Positions 55,977 through 64,000 of a DNA stretch of 64,000 bases are shown here, in pieces (position 1 is the first letter of the stretch; each line of letters begins with the position of its first letter). The position numbers and the translations under genes are program-made. Location of the stretch: contig JAIOOS010000015.1 of the NCBI GenBank assembly GCA_021414305.1, positions 496,001 through 560,000 on the forward strand. Direction: 5' to 3'. The notes under the pieces are model-generated. The model was not told the origin of the DNA. It did not search any database and worked only from the letters and a program-made list of their open reading frames with translations. The stretch comes from Burkholderiales bacterium (lineage in GTDB: Bacteria > Pseudomonadota > Gammaproteobacteria > Burkholderiales > Burkholderiaceae_C).

Positions 55977-56389
55977 GCCGAAGCGGTCTTCTCGACCGGC
56001 AGGTTGGCGGCGCGCCAAGCGGCGAGGCCGCCGGCGAGGACGCGGGCGTTCTCGTAGCCGAGCTTCTTCAGCACGGCGACGGCGCGTTGGGCGCGCGAGC
56101 CCGTCGGGCAGACGATCACGAGCGGCAGCGACTTGTTCTTCGGCAGCTCGCGCGAGGTCTCGAGGCCGGCGAGCGGCGCGTTCTTCGCCCCGAGCGCGTG
56201 CGCCGCCGCGTATTCGGCAGGCTCGCTCACGTCGATCAGCACGCCCTTTTCGCGATTGATGATCTGCACCGCATCGGCCGCCGAGACCCGGCCGCCGCCG
56301 CCCGCCTGCTGGAGCATCGGCATGAGGAGCAGCGTGCCCGAGGCGATGGCGGCGGCGAACAGGTACCAGTTTTCGATGACGAAGCTCAA
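55973..56389 (-). CDS. Membrane-anchored rhodanese-like protein
   Basis: A 138-residue protein with an N-terminal membrane helix ([18 protein letters not shown]) and a rhodanese domain. [19 protein letters not shown] is the usual first block and [17 protein letters not shown] the active-site loop with a single cysteine. It may act as a sulfurtransferase at the membrane; the usual Cys-loop arginine is present. The stop overlaps the grxC start, so the two are co-translated, as in related genomes. Confidence 0.88.
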   Translation of the reverse strand: MSFVIENWYLFAAAIASGTLLLMPMLQQAGGGGRVSAADAVQIINREKGVLIDVSEPAEYAAAHALGAKNAPLAGLETSRELPKNKSLPLVIVCPTGSRAQRAVAVLKKLGYENARVLAGGLAAWRAANLPVEKTASA

Positions 56390-56433
56390 GGCGCAACGCG
56401 AGGCGCGTTCGCGCCTGCTCCGAGAAAACGCGA

Positions 56434-56443
56434 ATTATAGAAT
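56434..56443. promoter_or_regulatory. Candidate divergent promoter -10 elements, rhodanese/gpmA
   Basis: ATTATAGAAT contains a perfect TATAAT on the - strand (56439-56434), 45 bases before the rhodanese start, and an overlapping TAGAAT on the + strand (56438-56443), 80 bases before gpmA. No clear -35 boxes were found. Confidence 0.4.
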
Positions 56444-56523
56444 TCCGCCTCCTCGCGCCGCCGGACCTCACGGCATCGCCCTGCAACGCGCCGGCCTACG
56501 CGCCTGCCTCCGGAACCCCGCCC

Positions 56524-57270
56524 ATGCACAAGCTCGTCCTGGTTCGTCATGGCGAATCGACCTGGAACCTGGAGAACCGGTTCACCGGCTGGACCGACGT
56601 CGACCTCACCGCCAAGGGCGTGGAGCAGGCGCGTGCCGCCGGCCGGCTGCTGAAGGCCGAAGGCTACGAATTCGACCGCTGCTACACCTCGGTGCTGAAG
56701 CGGGCGATCTGGACCCTCTGGCATGCCCTCGACGAGATGGACCGGACCTGGCTTCCGGTCGTCAACGAGTGGAAGCTGAACGAGCGCCACTACGGCGCGC
56801 TGCAAGGCCTCGACAAGGCCGAGACCACGCGCAAGTTCGGCCCCGAGCAGGTGCTCGCCTGGCGGCGCAGCTACGACGTGCCGCCGCCCGCGCTCTCGCC
56901 CGACGATCCGCGCAGCGAGCGCAGCGATCCGCGCTACCGCGGCCTGAAGGACGGCGAGGTGCCGCTCACCGAGTGCCTGAAGGACACCGTCGCCCGGGTG
57001 CTGCCGTGGTGGCACGCCACCCTGGCGCCGGCCATCCGCGCCGGCGAGCGGCTTCTGGTCTCGGCCCACGGCAACAGCATGCGGGCGCTCGTGAAGTACC
57101 TGGACGAGGTGTCCGACGCCGACATCGTCGGCCTCAACATCCCGAACGGCATCCCGCTGGTCTACGAGCTCGACGATGCGCTGAAGCCGATCCGCAGCTA
57201 CTACCTCGGCGATCCGGAAGTGGCGGCAGCGGCGGCGGCCGCGGTCGCCCGTCAGGCCTCGGGCGGCTGA
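56524..57270 (+). CDS. gpmA: 2,3-bisphosphoglycerate-dependent phosphoglycerate mutase
   Basis: A 248-residue glycolytic enzyme interconverting 3- and 2-phosphoglycerate. [20 protein letters not shown] is the phosphohistidine motif at residues 5-20, and [15 protein letters not shown] and [17 protein letters not shown] the other active-site blocks. The last 15 residues are alanine-rich. It faces plsC convergently and overlaps it by 19 bases. Confidence 0.97.
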   Translation: MHKLVLVRHGESTWNLENRFTGWTDVDLTAKGVEQARAAGRLLKAEGYEFDRCYTSVLKRAIWTLWHALDEMDRTWLPVVNEWKLNERHYGALQGLDKAETTRKFGPEQVLAWRRSYDVPPPALSPDDPRSERSDPRYRGLKDGEVPLTECLKDTVARVLPWWHATLAPAIRAGERLLVSAHGNSMRALVKYLDEVSDADIVGLNIPNGIPLVYELDDALKPIRSYYLGDPEVAAAAAAAVARQASGG

Positions 57271-58013
57271 AGGGCGACGCCGAGCGCGCCGGCGATGTCG
57301 GCGCGCAGGCGCCGGGCGAGCTCGCGCCGCTCGACGCCGCTCGAGTCGCGCGGCGGCAGGAACACCAGCCGGGCGACGACGCCGTCGCCGCAGGCCGAGT
57401 TCCACAGGCTTTCGGCCAGCGTGGTCGCGCCGACGAACTCCATCGCCGCGCTGACCGCGTGGCTCGAGTCGGAAAAGCGCAGCGCCGCCGGCTGCACCGG
57501 CGTCGCGGTCGAGATCGCCGCCTGCAGCAGGTTGGCGTGAAACGGCAGCAGGCCATGGCCGGTCGACGTGGTGCCCTCGGGGAAGATCGCCACCGTCTGT
57601 CCGGCGTGGAGCGCCTCGGCCATCGCATGAACGACCCGCAAGGCATCGCGCTTCCTCTCGCGCTCGAGGTAGAGCGTGCCCGCCGAGTCGACGAGGCGGG
57701 AGATCAGCGGCCACGCCTTCACGTCGGCCTTGGAGACGAAGCGCGCCTCGGGCACGACCGCGTGCACGACCATGATGTCGAGCCAGGAGATGTGGTTGAC
57801 GGCGAGCAGGCAGCCGCCGCCCGGAGGCGTGCCCTCGACGCGCAAGGCGATGCCGAGCACGCGCAGCATCTTCCCGGACCACCAGCGGATCCGCGCCAGC
57901 CGCTCCGCCGGCGCCAGCCGGGGAAAACGGAACAGCACGATGGCCAGGCCGTGCAGGCCGTGCACGACGCAGCGGATCAGGCGCCCGACGGCGCGAAGGC
58001 GGCGCAGCGCCAC
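57252..58013 (-). CDS. plsC: 1-acyl-sn-glycerol-3-phosphate acyltransferase
   Basis: A 253-residue PlsC-family enzyme. The HX4D catalytic motif is [10 protein letters not shown] near residue 80, the glycerol-3-phosphate-binding block is [13 protein letters not shown], and [18 protein letters not shown] fits the family between them. An N-terminal hydrophobic segment anchors it. It acylates lysophosphatidate in phospholipid synthesis. The start is a GTG at 58013 behind a TTAGGCG sequence, 11 bases after the pyrX stop. Confidence 0.88.
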   Translation of the reverse strand: MALRRLRAVGRLIRCVVHGLHGLAIVLFRFPRLAPAERLARIRWWSGKMLRVLGIALRVEGTPPGGGCLLAVNHISWLDIMVVHAVVPEARFVSKADVKAWPLISRLVDSAGTLYLERERKRDALRVVHAMAEALHAGQTVAIFPEGTTSTGHGLLPFHANLLQAAISTATPVQPAALRFSDSSHAVSAAMEFVGATTLAESLWNSACGDGVVARLVFLPPRDSSGVERRELARRLRADIAGALGVALQPPEA

Positions 58014-58024
58014 GCCGTTCGCGC

Positions 58025-59347
58025 CTAACGCGAGCCGGCTTCGGCGTCCGCCTCGTGCGCGACCCGCCCCGCGACCAGGGTCCAGCGCACCCGGCCCAGC
58101 AGTTCGTTGCCGGCGAACGGGGTGTGGCGGCTGCGGCTGACGAGCCGCGCCGGCTCGAGCTGCCACGACGCTGCCGGGTCGAACACGCAGAGGTCGGCCG
58201 GCGCACCCGCCGCGAGGCCGCGCGGCAGGTCGACCGCCGCAAGGCTGGAGCGGGCGAGCACGGCGCTCGGGCGGCTGGTCACCGCGGCGAGGGTGGGCGC
58301 GAGGCCCAGGCCCGTCGCCTCGCCCCACTTGAGCGCCAGGCCGAGCAGCAGCTCGAGGCCGGTCGCCCCCGGCGCAGCTTCGGCGAACGGCAGCTGCTTC
58401 TCGTCCTCGGTGACCGGTGTGTGGTCGCTGACCAGCGCGTCGATCGTGCCGTCGGCGAGGCCGGAGCGGATTGCGTCGCGATCGCGCTGCTGGCGGAGCG
58501 GCGGCACCAGGCGCATCGCCGCGTCGAAGTAGCCGATGTCGACGTCGATCAGGTGGAGCTGGTGGATGCTCGCGTCGCAGCTCACCTGCAGCCCTTCGGC
58601 CTTGGCCCGGCGGACCAGTTCGACGCCCGCGGCGCTGCTCAGCCGGGACAGGTGGACGCGCGCGCCGGTATCGCGAACCAGCTCGAAGATCGTCGCCAGG
58701 GCGATCGTCTCGGCGAGCACCGGCACGCCGGTGAGGCCCATGCGCGTGGCGAGCGGCCCCTTGGCGGCGACGCCGCTGCCGAGCCAGGCGTCGTTCGGCC
58801 GGAGCCAGGTGGTGAAGCCGAAGGTCGCCGCATACTGCAAGGCGCGATGCAGCACCAGGGTGTCGCGCAGCGCGGCGTCGGCCTGGCCGAGGCCGACGCA
58901 ACCGGCCTCGGTGAGTTCGGCCATCTCGGTCAGGGCTTCGCCGGCGAGGCCCCGGGTCAGCGCGCCGAGCGGGAAGACGCGGGCGAGGTCGAGGTTCTTC
59001 GCCCGGAACTTGAGCATCTCGACCAGGCCGGGCTCGTCGAGCACCGGCTGGGTGTCGGGCGGGCAGACCAGGCTGGTCACGCCGCCGGCCACCGCCGCCG
59101 CGAGCTCCGACTCGAGCAGGCCCTCGGTCTCGTGGCCGGGCTCGCCGAGGCGCGCGCACAGGTCGACGAGGCCGGGCGCGACGACCGCGCCGCCGGCGTC
59201 GATCGTGCGCTCCGGCGTGAAGTCGCCGGGCGCGCCGGCGCCGCTCGCGACGATGCGGCCCTCGGCGAGGGCGAGCGTGCCGCGCTCGTCGCGGCCGGTT
59301 CCCGGATCGACCAGCCGGGCGTTGGAGATCAGCAGCCGCTCAGTCAT
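58025..59347 (-). CDS. pyrX: Dihydroorotase-like protein, catalytically dead (PyrX type)
   Basis: A 440-residue amidohydrolase-fold protein. Active dihydroorotases have a DxHxH motif after VAPGLV; here the stretch reads LVDLCARLGEPG, so both metal-binding histidines are lost, and the EHAED-type block reads LRPNDAWLG. VHLSRLSS and VSDHTPV are kept. Such inactive DHOase-like proteins associate with aspartate carbamoyltransferase to form a stable complex in Pseudomonas and relatives. It is six bases after pyrB, which supports that role. A real dihydroorotase must be encoded elsewhere. Confidence 0.85.
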   Translation of the reverse strand: MTERLLISNARLVDPGTGRDERGTLALAEGRIVASGAGAPGDFTPERTIDAGGAVVAPGLVDLCARLGEPGHETEGLLESELAAAVAGGVTSLVCPPDTQPVLDEPGLVEMLKFRAKNLDLARVFPLGALTRGLAGEALTEMAELTEAGCVGLGQADAALRDTLVLHRALQYAATFGFTTWLRPNDAWLGSGVAAKGPLATRMGLTGVPVLAETIALATIFELVRDTGARVHLSRLSSAAGVELVRRAKAEGLQVSCDASIHQLHLIDVDIGYFDAAMRLVPPLRQQRDRDAIRSGLADGTIDALVSDHTPVTEDEKQLPFAEAAPGATGLELLLGLALKWGEATGLGLAPTLAAVTSRPSAVLARSSLAAVDLPRGLAAGAPADLCVFDPAASWQLEPARLVSRSRHTPFAGNELLGRVRWTLVAGRVAHEADAEAGSR

Positions 59348-59353
59348 GGGGCC

Positions 59354-60316
59354 TCACGCGCTGTTGCCGGCGATGATCGACATCACCGCCATGCGCACGG
59401 CGATGCCGAAGGTCACCTGCGGCAGGATCACGCTCTGCTCGCCGTCGACGACCGCCGAGTCGATCTCGACGCCGCGGTTGATCGGCCCGGGGTGCATGAC
59501 GATCGCGTCGGGCTTGGCGAGGGCGAGCTTCTCGGGGCTGAGGCCGAAGGTCTTGGCGTACTCGCCGGCGCTCGGCAGCATCGCCCCGCTCATGCGCTCG
59601 TTCTGCAGGCGCAGGGTGATGATCACGTCGGCGCCGCGAATCCCCTCGGCGAGGTCGTGGCAGACACGAACGCCCATCTCCTTCAGGTCGCCGGGCACCA
59701 GCGTCTTCGGCCCGACGGCGCGGATCTCGGGCACGCCGAGCGTCGTCAGGGCGTGGATGTCCGAGCGGGCGACGCGCGAGTGGACGATGTCGCCGACGAT
59801 CGCCACTGTGAGGTTGCGGAAGTCCTTCTTGTAGTGGCGGATCGTGTACATGTCGAGCAGGCCCTGCGTCGGATGCGAGTGCCTGCCGTCGCCGGCGTTG
59901 ACCACATGCACGTGCGGCGCGCAATGCCGTGCGATCAGGTACGGCGCGCCGCTCTCCGAATGGCGCACGACGAACATGTCGGCGTGCATCGCCGAGAGGT
60001 TGGCGATCGTGTCGAGCAGGCTCTCGCCCTTGGCCGTGCTGGACCGGGCGATGTCGAGGTTGATGACGTCGGCCGAGAGCCGCTTGGCGGCGATCTCGAA
60101 GGTGGTGCGGGTGCGCGTCGAGTTCTCGAAGAACAGGTTGAAGACGCTCTTGCCGCGCAGCAGCGGCACCTTCTTCACCTCGCGGTCGTTGACGCTGAGG
60201 AAGGTGCCCGCGGTGTCGAGGATGTGCTGCAGGATGCCCGCCGGCAAGCCCTCGATCGAGAGCAGATGGATCAGTTCGTCGTTGCGATTGAGCTGCGGGT
60301 TGCGGCGGACGAACAT
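59354..60316 (-). CDS. pyrB: Aspartate carbamoyltransferase catalytic subunit
   Basis: A 320-residue enzyme that makes N-carbamoyl-aspartate in pyrimidine synthesis. The carbamoyl-phosphate motif [13 protein letters not shown] is near residue 58, and [20 protein letters not shown] and [14 protein letters not shown] are the substrate-binding blocks. The N-terminus [19 protein letters not shown] is somewhat longer than the E. coli protein. The pair with the PyrX protein fits the dodecameric holoenzyme type without PyrI. Confidence 0.97.
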   Translation of the reverse strand: MFVRRNPQLNRNDELIHLLSIEGLPAGILQHILDTAGTFLSVNDREVKKVPLLRGKSVFNLFFENSTRTRTTFEIAAKRLSADVINLDIARSSTAKGESLLDTIANLSAMHADMFVVRHSESGAPYLIARHCAPHVHVVNAGDGRHSHPTQGLLDMYTIRHYKKDFRNLTVAIVGDIVHSRVARSDIHALTTLGVPEIRAVGPKTLVPGDLKEMGVRVCHDLAEGIRGADVIITLRLQNERMSGAMLPSAGEYAKTFGLSPEKLALAKPDAIVMHPGPINRGVEIDSAVVDGEQSVILPQVTFGIAVRMAVMSIIAGNSA

Positions 60317-60333
60317 GGCGCGTGTGGTTGCGG

Positions 60334-60828
60334 TCAGCGGATCTCGAAGCTGAAGCGGCCCGCGTCGTCGCGGACCAGCGAAAGGCGCTCCGGCGGCGGC
60401 AGCGCGATCCTCGCCACCGCGCAGGCCGCCTCGATCGGCAGCTCGCGGCCGCCGCGGTCGACCAGCACCGCCAGGGCGACGCTCGCCGGCCGGCCGAAGT
60501 CGTACAGCTCGTTGATCGCGGCGCGGATCGTCCGCCCGGTGTAGAGCACGTCGTCGATCAGGACGATGTGCCTGCCCTCGATCTCGAACGGCAGCTTGGT
60601 GTGGTCGGCGCCGGCGGTGAGGCCGCGGCGGGAGAAGTCGTCGCGATGCAGCGCGCTCGAGATCACGCCCGGCTCGCCGACGAGGCCGCAGTCGCGCTGC
60701 AGCCGCTCGGCCAGCCAGGCGCCGCCCGACCAGATGCCGACCAGCGCGGCCTCGGGCCGGAGCAGCCGGCGCACGCCCTCGAGCAGCCCGGCGTAGAGCG
60801 CCTCGGCGTCGAGCTCGATGCGGCTCAT
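60334..60828 (-). CDS. pyrR: PyrR pyrimidine regulatory protein / uracil phosphoribosyltransferase
   Basis: A 164-residue phosphoribosyltransferase-fold protein. The PRPP-binding loop is [17 protein letters not shown] near residue 95, and [17 protein letters not shown] is the first substrate block. In Bacillus it controls pyr mRNA attenuation; in proteobacteria its regulatory role is less clear and it may act mainly as a uracil phosphoribosyltransferase. The start overlaps the stop of ruvX. Confidence 0.92.
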   Translation of the reverse strand: MSRIELDAEALYAGLLEGVRRLLRPEAALVGIWSGGAWLAERLQRDCGLVGEPGVISSALHRDDFSRRGLTAGADHTKLPFEIEGRHIVLIDDVLYTGRTIRAAINELYDFGRPASVALAVLVDRGGRELPIEAACAVARIALPPPERLSLVRDDAGRFSFEIR

Positions 60829-61235
60829 ATGTCGCCCGCCAGAAATTGCTCGAGGATCAGCGCCGCCGCCGCCGCGTCGAGGTCGCGCGCGCCGCCGGCC
60901 TTCGCCTCGGTGGTGGTATAGCGCTCGTCGACCTCGTGCACCGGCAGGCCGAAGCGCGCCTTGAGCTGGCGGCCGAAGCGGCGGGCGCGCTCGGTGTTGA
61001 CGTGCACCGCGCCGTCGGGATGAAAGGGCACGCCGACCACCAGCGCCGCCGGCCGCCATTCCGCGATCAGGCGGCCGATCGCTTCGAATCGGGCTTCGCC
61101 CAGCTCGGCGAGGGTGCGAAGCGGCGTGGCGCTCTTCGTCAGCGAGTTGCCGCTGGCGACGCCCACCCGCGCCGTTCCGAAATCGAAAGCAAGAAAGGAT
61201 TGGACGGCAGAAGCGGATGCCAGATGCGGCCTCAT
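60825..61235 (-). CDS. ruvX: Holliday junction resolvase-like RuvX/YqgF
   Basis: A 136-residue RNase H-fold nuclease. [15 protein letters not shown] is the first acidic motif, [10 protein letters not shown] the middle block, and [17 protein letters not shown] the later acidic residues, with the final aspartate in [14 protein letters not shown]. coli YqgF processes the 5' end of 16S rRNA. The start at 61235 follows algH by 55 bases, and the stop overlaps pyrR. Confidence 0.93.
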   Translation of the reverse strand: MRPHLASASAVQSFLAFDFGTARVGVASGNSLTKSATPLRTLAELGEARFEAIGRLIAEWRPAALVVGVPFHPDGAVHVNTERARRFGRQLKARFGLPVHEVDERYTTTEAKAGGARDLDAAAAALILEQFLAGDI

Positions 61236-61290
61236 TGACGAGCCTGCGCGCTGCGCGCTTCGGCATTCGCCTTGGGAGCGGCCCGGCGGC

Positions 61291-61884
61291 TCATGCGTGC
61301 CCCGCCGCCGAGCTGAGCATGCCGGCGGCGATGCCGAGCAGCGACAGCGCCTTGTCGTAGCGCTCGGCGACCGGCGTGTCGAAAATGATCCCGGGCTGGG
61401 CCTCGACGTTGATCCAGCCGTTGTTGCTCATCTCGTCTTCGAGCTGGCCGGCGGCCCAGCCGCTGTAGCCGAGCGTCACCAGCACCTTCTTCGGCCCGGC
61501 GCCATTGGCGAGCGCCTCCAGCACGTCCTTGCTGGTGGTCATCTCGAGACCGCCTTCGATCTTCAGCGACGAGTTGTAGCCGTCGGCACCGGCTTCGGCA
61601 CCCATCGGCTCGTGCAGGACGAAACCGCGTTCGGTCTGCACCGGGCCGCCGAAGTACACGGGGGCCTCGGCCAGGTCTTCCCGATCGAGCGAGAGCTCGA
61701 CCTTCTCGAACAGGTTCTTCAGCGTGATGTCGATCGGCTTGTTGATCACCAGGCCGAGGGCGCCCTTCTCGGTGTGCTCGCACATGTAGACGACCGTGCC
61801 CGCGAACGTGCCGTCGCCCATGCCCGGCATGGCGATCAGGAACTGATTCGTCAGGTTGATCTGTTGCGCCGCCATGACCGCCAT
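61291..61884 (-). CDS. algH: YqgE/AlgH family protein
   Basis: A 197-residue protein of the AlgH/UPF0301 family, whose function is not firmly established. [20 protein letters not shown] is the diagnostic N-terminus; [17 protein letters not shown] and [17 protein letters not shown] are the conserved core blocks. The ATG at 61884 is used because GGGGA precedes it by five bases; an ATG three codons later is also possible. It is the first gene of the algH-ruvX-pyrR-pyrB-pyrX-plsC operon. Confidence 0.93.
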   Translation of the reverse strand: MAVMAAQQINLTNQFLIAMPGMGDGTFAGTVVYMCEHTEKGALGLVINKPIDITLKNLFEKVELSLDREDLAEAPVYFGGPVQTERGFVLHEPMGAEAGADGYNSSLKIEGGLEMTTSKDVLEALANGAGPKKVLVTLGYSGWAAGQLEDEMSNNGWINVEAQPGIIFDTPVAERYDKALSLLGIAAGMLSSAAGHA

Positions 61885-61954
61885 TTTATTCCCCGCCGGC
61901 CGCCCGGGGCGGCGGAGATGGGGGAAGCCCGGGCCTTTTCGGGATACTGCGACG

Positions 61955-63439
61955 ATGGAGAAGTCTCTCGCCTCGGCGCTGGTCTGGTTTCGTCGCGACC
62001 TGCGGAGCAGCGACCACGCGGCGCTGTTCCATGCGCTCAAGGCGGCGCGCGAGGTCTGGTGCGCCTTCGTCTTCGACCGCGAGATCCTCGATCCGCTGCC
62101 GCGCGCCGACCGGCGGGTCGAGTTCATCCTGCAGAGCGTCGAGGCGCTGGACGCCGAGCTGGCCGAGCTCGGCCAGCGCCAGGGGACGCACGGCGTCCGC
62201 CTGATCGTGCGCCAGGGCAAGGGCAGCGACGAGATCGTCGCCCTGGCCAACGAGCTGCACGTCCAGGCGGTCTACGCCAACCACGACGACGACCCCTACG
62301 CCCTGGCGCGCGACGCGGCCGTGCGCGGCGCCCTGGCCGACCGCGGCGTCGCCCTGCATACCTCCAAGGACCACGTCGTCTTCGAGCGCGGCGAGATCCT
62401 GACCGGCAGCGGCAAGCCCTACAGCGTGTTCACGCCGTACCGCACCGCATGGCTGAAGAAGCTCGACGACTTCTATCTCAAGGCCTACCCGGTCGAGCGC
62501 CACGCGGCCGCCCTGGCGGCGCTCCCCGCCGAGATGCCGGCGGGCATGCCCTCGCTGGCGGCGCTCGGCTTCGTCGCCACCAACCTGGCGAACCTCAAGG
62601 TGCACGGCGGCAGCGCCGCCGCCGAGCTTCTGCTCGCCGACTTCCTCGGCCGCATCGACGCGTACGACAGCGCCCGCGACTTCCCGGCGGTCAAGGGCCC
62701 GAGCTACCTCGGCGTGCACCTGCGCTTCGGCACGATCTCGATCCGCCGACTGGCGCGCGAGGCGGCCACGCGCCCGGCCAGCGACGGCGCCCGGGTCTGG
62801 CTCTCCGAGCTCGTCTGGCGCGACTTCTACCAGCAGATCCTGCATCACCTGCCGCACGTCGTCGGCCACAGCTGCAAGCCCGAATACGACAAGGTCCGCT
62901 TCGAGCACGGCCGCCATGCCGACGAGAGCTTCGCCGCCTGGTGCGAGGGCCGCACCGGCTATCCGCTGGTCGACGCGGCGATGGCGCAGATCAACCAGAC
63001 CGGCTGGATGCACAACCGCCTGCGCATGGTCGCGGCGAGCTTCCTGGTGAAGGATCTGGGGCTGGACTGGCGGCGCGGCGAGGCCTATTTCGCCGAGCAC
63101 TTGATCGACTACGACCTGGCGTCGAACAACGGCGGCTGGCAGTGGGCGGCCTCGACCGGCTGCGATGCGCAGCCCTGGTTCCGGATCTTCAACCCGGTAA
63201 CGCAAAGCCGCCGGTTCGACCCGCACGGTCGCTTCATCCGCCGCTACCTGCCGCAGCTCTCGCGGCTGGGCGACGAGCAGATCCATGCGCCGTGGGAGCT
63301 CGGACCGATCGAGCTCGAGGCCGCGGGAGTCATGCTCGGCCGCGACTACCCGCGGCCGATCGTCGATCACGCCGAGGCGCGCGAGAAGACGCTCGCGCGC
63401 TACGCCGCGGTGCGCAAGGCGAAGCCGCCGCCCGGCTGA
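61955..63439 (+). CDS. phrB: Deoxyribodipyrimidine photolyase, class I
   Basis: A 494-residue flavoprotein that repairs UV-induced cyclobutane pyrimidine dimers with blue light. The N-terminal photolyase domain opens with LVWFRRDLRSSDHAALFHAL (antenna-binding) and the C-terminal FAD domain has LVDAAMAQINQTGWMHNRLR and DYDLASNNGGWQWAASTGCD, the FAD and tryptophan-relay blocks. It diverges from algH with 70 bases between starts. Confidence 0.96.
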   Translation: MEKSLASALVWFRRDLRSSDHAALFHALKAAREVWCAFVFDREILDPLPRADRRVEFILQSVEALDAELAELGQRQGTHGVRLIVRQGKGSDEIVALANELHVQAVYANHDDDPYALARDAAVRGALADRGVALHTSKDHVVFERGEILTGSGKPYSVFTPYRTAWLKKLDDFYLKAYPVERHAAALAALPAEMPAGMPSLAALGFVATNLANLKVHGGSAAAELLLADFLGRIDAYDSARDFPAVKGPSYLGVHLRFGTISIRRLAREAATRPASDGARVWLSELVWRDFYQQILHHLPHVVGHSCKPEYDKVRFEHGRHADESFAAWCEGRTGYPLVDAAMAQINQTGWMHNRLRMVAASFLVKDLGLDWRRGEAYFAEHLIDYDLASNNGGWQWAASTGCDAQPWFRIFNPVTQSRRFDPHGRFIRRYLPQLSRLGDEQIHAPWELGPIELEAAGVMLGRDYPRPIVDHAEAREKTLARYAAVRKAKPPPG

Positions 63440-63443
63440 GCGC

Positions 63444-64000
63444 TCAGGCCTCGGCCTGGGCCGAGGTGTAGCGGGCGATCAGCGCCAGCAGGTCCTCTTC
63501 CGAGTAGGGCTTGCCGAGGTAGTGGTCGACGCCGAGCTCGGCCGCATGCTCGCGATGCTTCTGCGCGATCCGCGAGGTGATCATGATCACCGGCAGGCCG
63601 CGCCAGCGGGCGTCGGCGCGGAGGTTGCGCACCAGATCGAACCCGTCCATGCGCGGCATCTCGATGTCGGAGAGCACGACCTGCGGCACTTCCTCGGCCA
63701 GGCGCTCGAGCGCATCGAGCCCGTCCTTGGCGAGCGTGACGCGATAACCCTCGCGCACCAGCAGGCGCTGCGTCACCCGGCGCACGGTGAGCGAATCGTC
63801 GACCACCAGCACCAGCGGCGCCGCCGGCGGCGCGTGCGAGACCACCGGCGCGGCCGGCACGGCCCCGCCGGCCCCGCCCTTCGCCGCCGCCTGGGTGGCG
63901 GCGCGCGCCTCGTCGCCGTAGAGCGTGGCGAGCGCGACCGGGTTGTAGATCAGCGCCACCACGCCCGAGGCGAGCAGCGTCATGCCGGCCAGTCCGGGCA
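63444..64000 (-). CDS. ChpA/PilL-type hybrid chemotaxis kinase, C-terminal part
   Basis: The frame is open to the right edge of the window, so only the C-terminal 185 residues are visible. The first part (GVVALIYNPVALATLYGDEA) matches the end of a CheW-like domain in type IV pilus chemotaxis kinases. An alanine-rich linker follows, then a receiver domain with LVLVVDDSLTVRRVTQRLLV, the phospho-acceptor aspartate in VVLSDIEMPRMDG, and the switch lysine in HYLGKPYSEED. This layout is typical of ChpA-like kinases that regulate twitching motility. It faces the photolyase gene, four bases away. Confidence 0.82.
   Translation of the reverse strand, partial: PGLAGMTLLASGVVALIYNPVALATLYGDEARAATQAAAKGGAGGAVPAAPVVSHAPPAAPLVLVVDDSLTVRRVTQRLLVREGYRVTLAKDGLDALERLAEEVPQVVLSDIEMPRMDGFDLVRNLRADARWRGLPVIMITSRIAQKHREHAAELGVDHYLGKPYSEEDLLALIARYTSAQAEA

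Overview
The window is GC-rich chromosomal DNA from a betaproteobacterium, most likely a Burkholderiales member near the Rubrivivax/Leptothrix type. I base this on conserved gene neighbourhoods: the cox operon with SURF1, Cox11 and DUF2970, the algH-ruvX-pyrR-pyrB-pyrX-plsC string, the gpsA-secB-grxC-rhodanese string facing gpmA, and an rpoH preceded by a CIRCE operator. No rRNA, tRNA, CRISPR array, transposase or prophage gene was seen. Coding density is very high and no gap exceeds 300 bases.

Region 1 (1-12102, + strand) is a surface-polysaccharide module. It begins with the C-terminal part of an O-antigen polymerase, followed by a glycosyltransferase, a three-gene amidation cassette (WbuX amidotransferase, HisH-like glutaminase, HisF-like protein), a WbuB-like glycosyltransferase, three genes for a UDP-L-acetamidosugar (FnlA-type dehydratase, RmlD-like reductase, WbjD/FnlC-type epimerase), a WecA/WbpL-type initiating transferase and a full-length WbpM dehydratase. 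Region 2 (12110-22366, - strand) runs tail-to-tail into region 1. It is a second, tightly overlapped polysaccharide operon: acyltransferase, glycosyltransferases, three methyltransferase-like proteins, a Wzx-type flippase, a DegT aminotransferase, and a PglC-like initiating transferase fused to only the N-terminal half of a WbpM/PglF-type dehydratase. The two modules together carry two kinds of initiating transferase but only one complete WbpM/PglF-type 4,6-dehydratase.

Region 3 (22473-41960) is mostly core metabolism and housekeeping: lysS, an enoyl-CoA hydratase, a DUF3108 protein, an M61 peptidase, cytochrome bd-type oxidase cydAB, a class II aldolase, dsbC, a UbiH-family monooxygenase, a MOSC protein, a DMT exporter, a pirin, tag, ychF, a large MASE1/CHASE/PAS hybrid histidine kinase, and rpoH under a perfect CIRCE element with a strong terminator behind it.

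Region 4 (41971-52844, - strand) is the aa3-type cytochrome c oxidase locus with its assembly factors: DUF2244, coxB, ctaD, a 35-residue assembly protein, ctaG, DUF2970, ctaE, SURF1, a second Sco-like protein, ctaA, ctaB and a Sco lipoprotein. A small DUF2909 gene lies antiparallel inside it. The locus is headed by a BioC-like methyltransferase divergent from comF.

Region 5 (52866-64000) holds comF, trmL, gpsA, secB, grxC, a rhodanese, gpmA, plsC, a catalytically dead dihydroorotase-like subunit (PyrX) with pyrB and pyrR, ruvX, algH, a class I photolyase, and the C-terminal end of a ChpA/PilL-type hybrid chemotaxis kinase cut by the window edge. The most unusual points are the truncated dehydratase fused to a phosphoglycosyltransferase, the convergent glycan modules, a HisF homologue lacking one catalytic aspartate, an unannotated Sco-like protein, and an apparently leaderless bidirectional promoter at bioC/comF.
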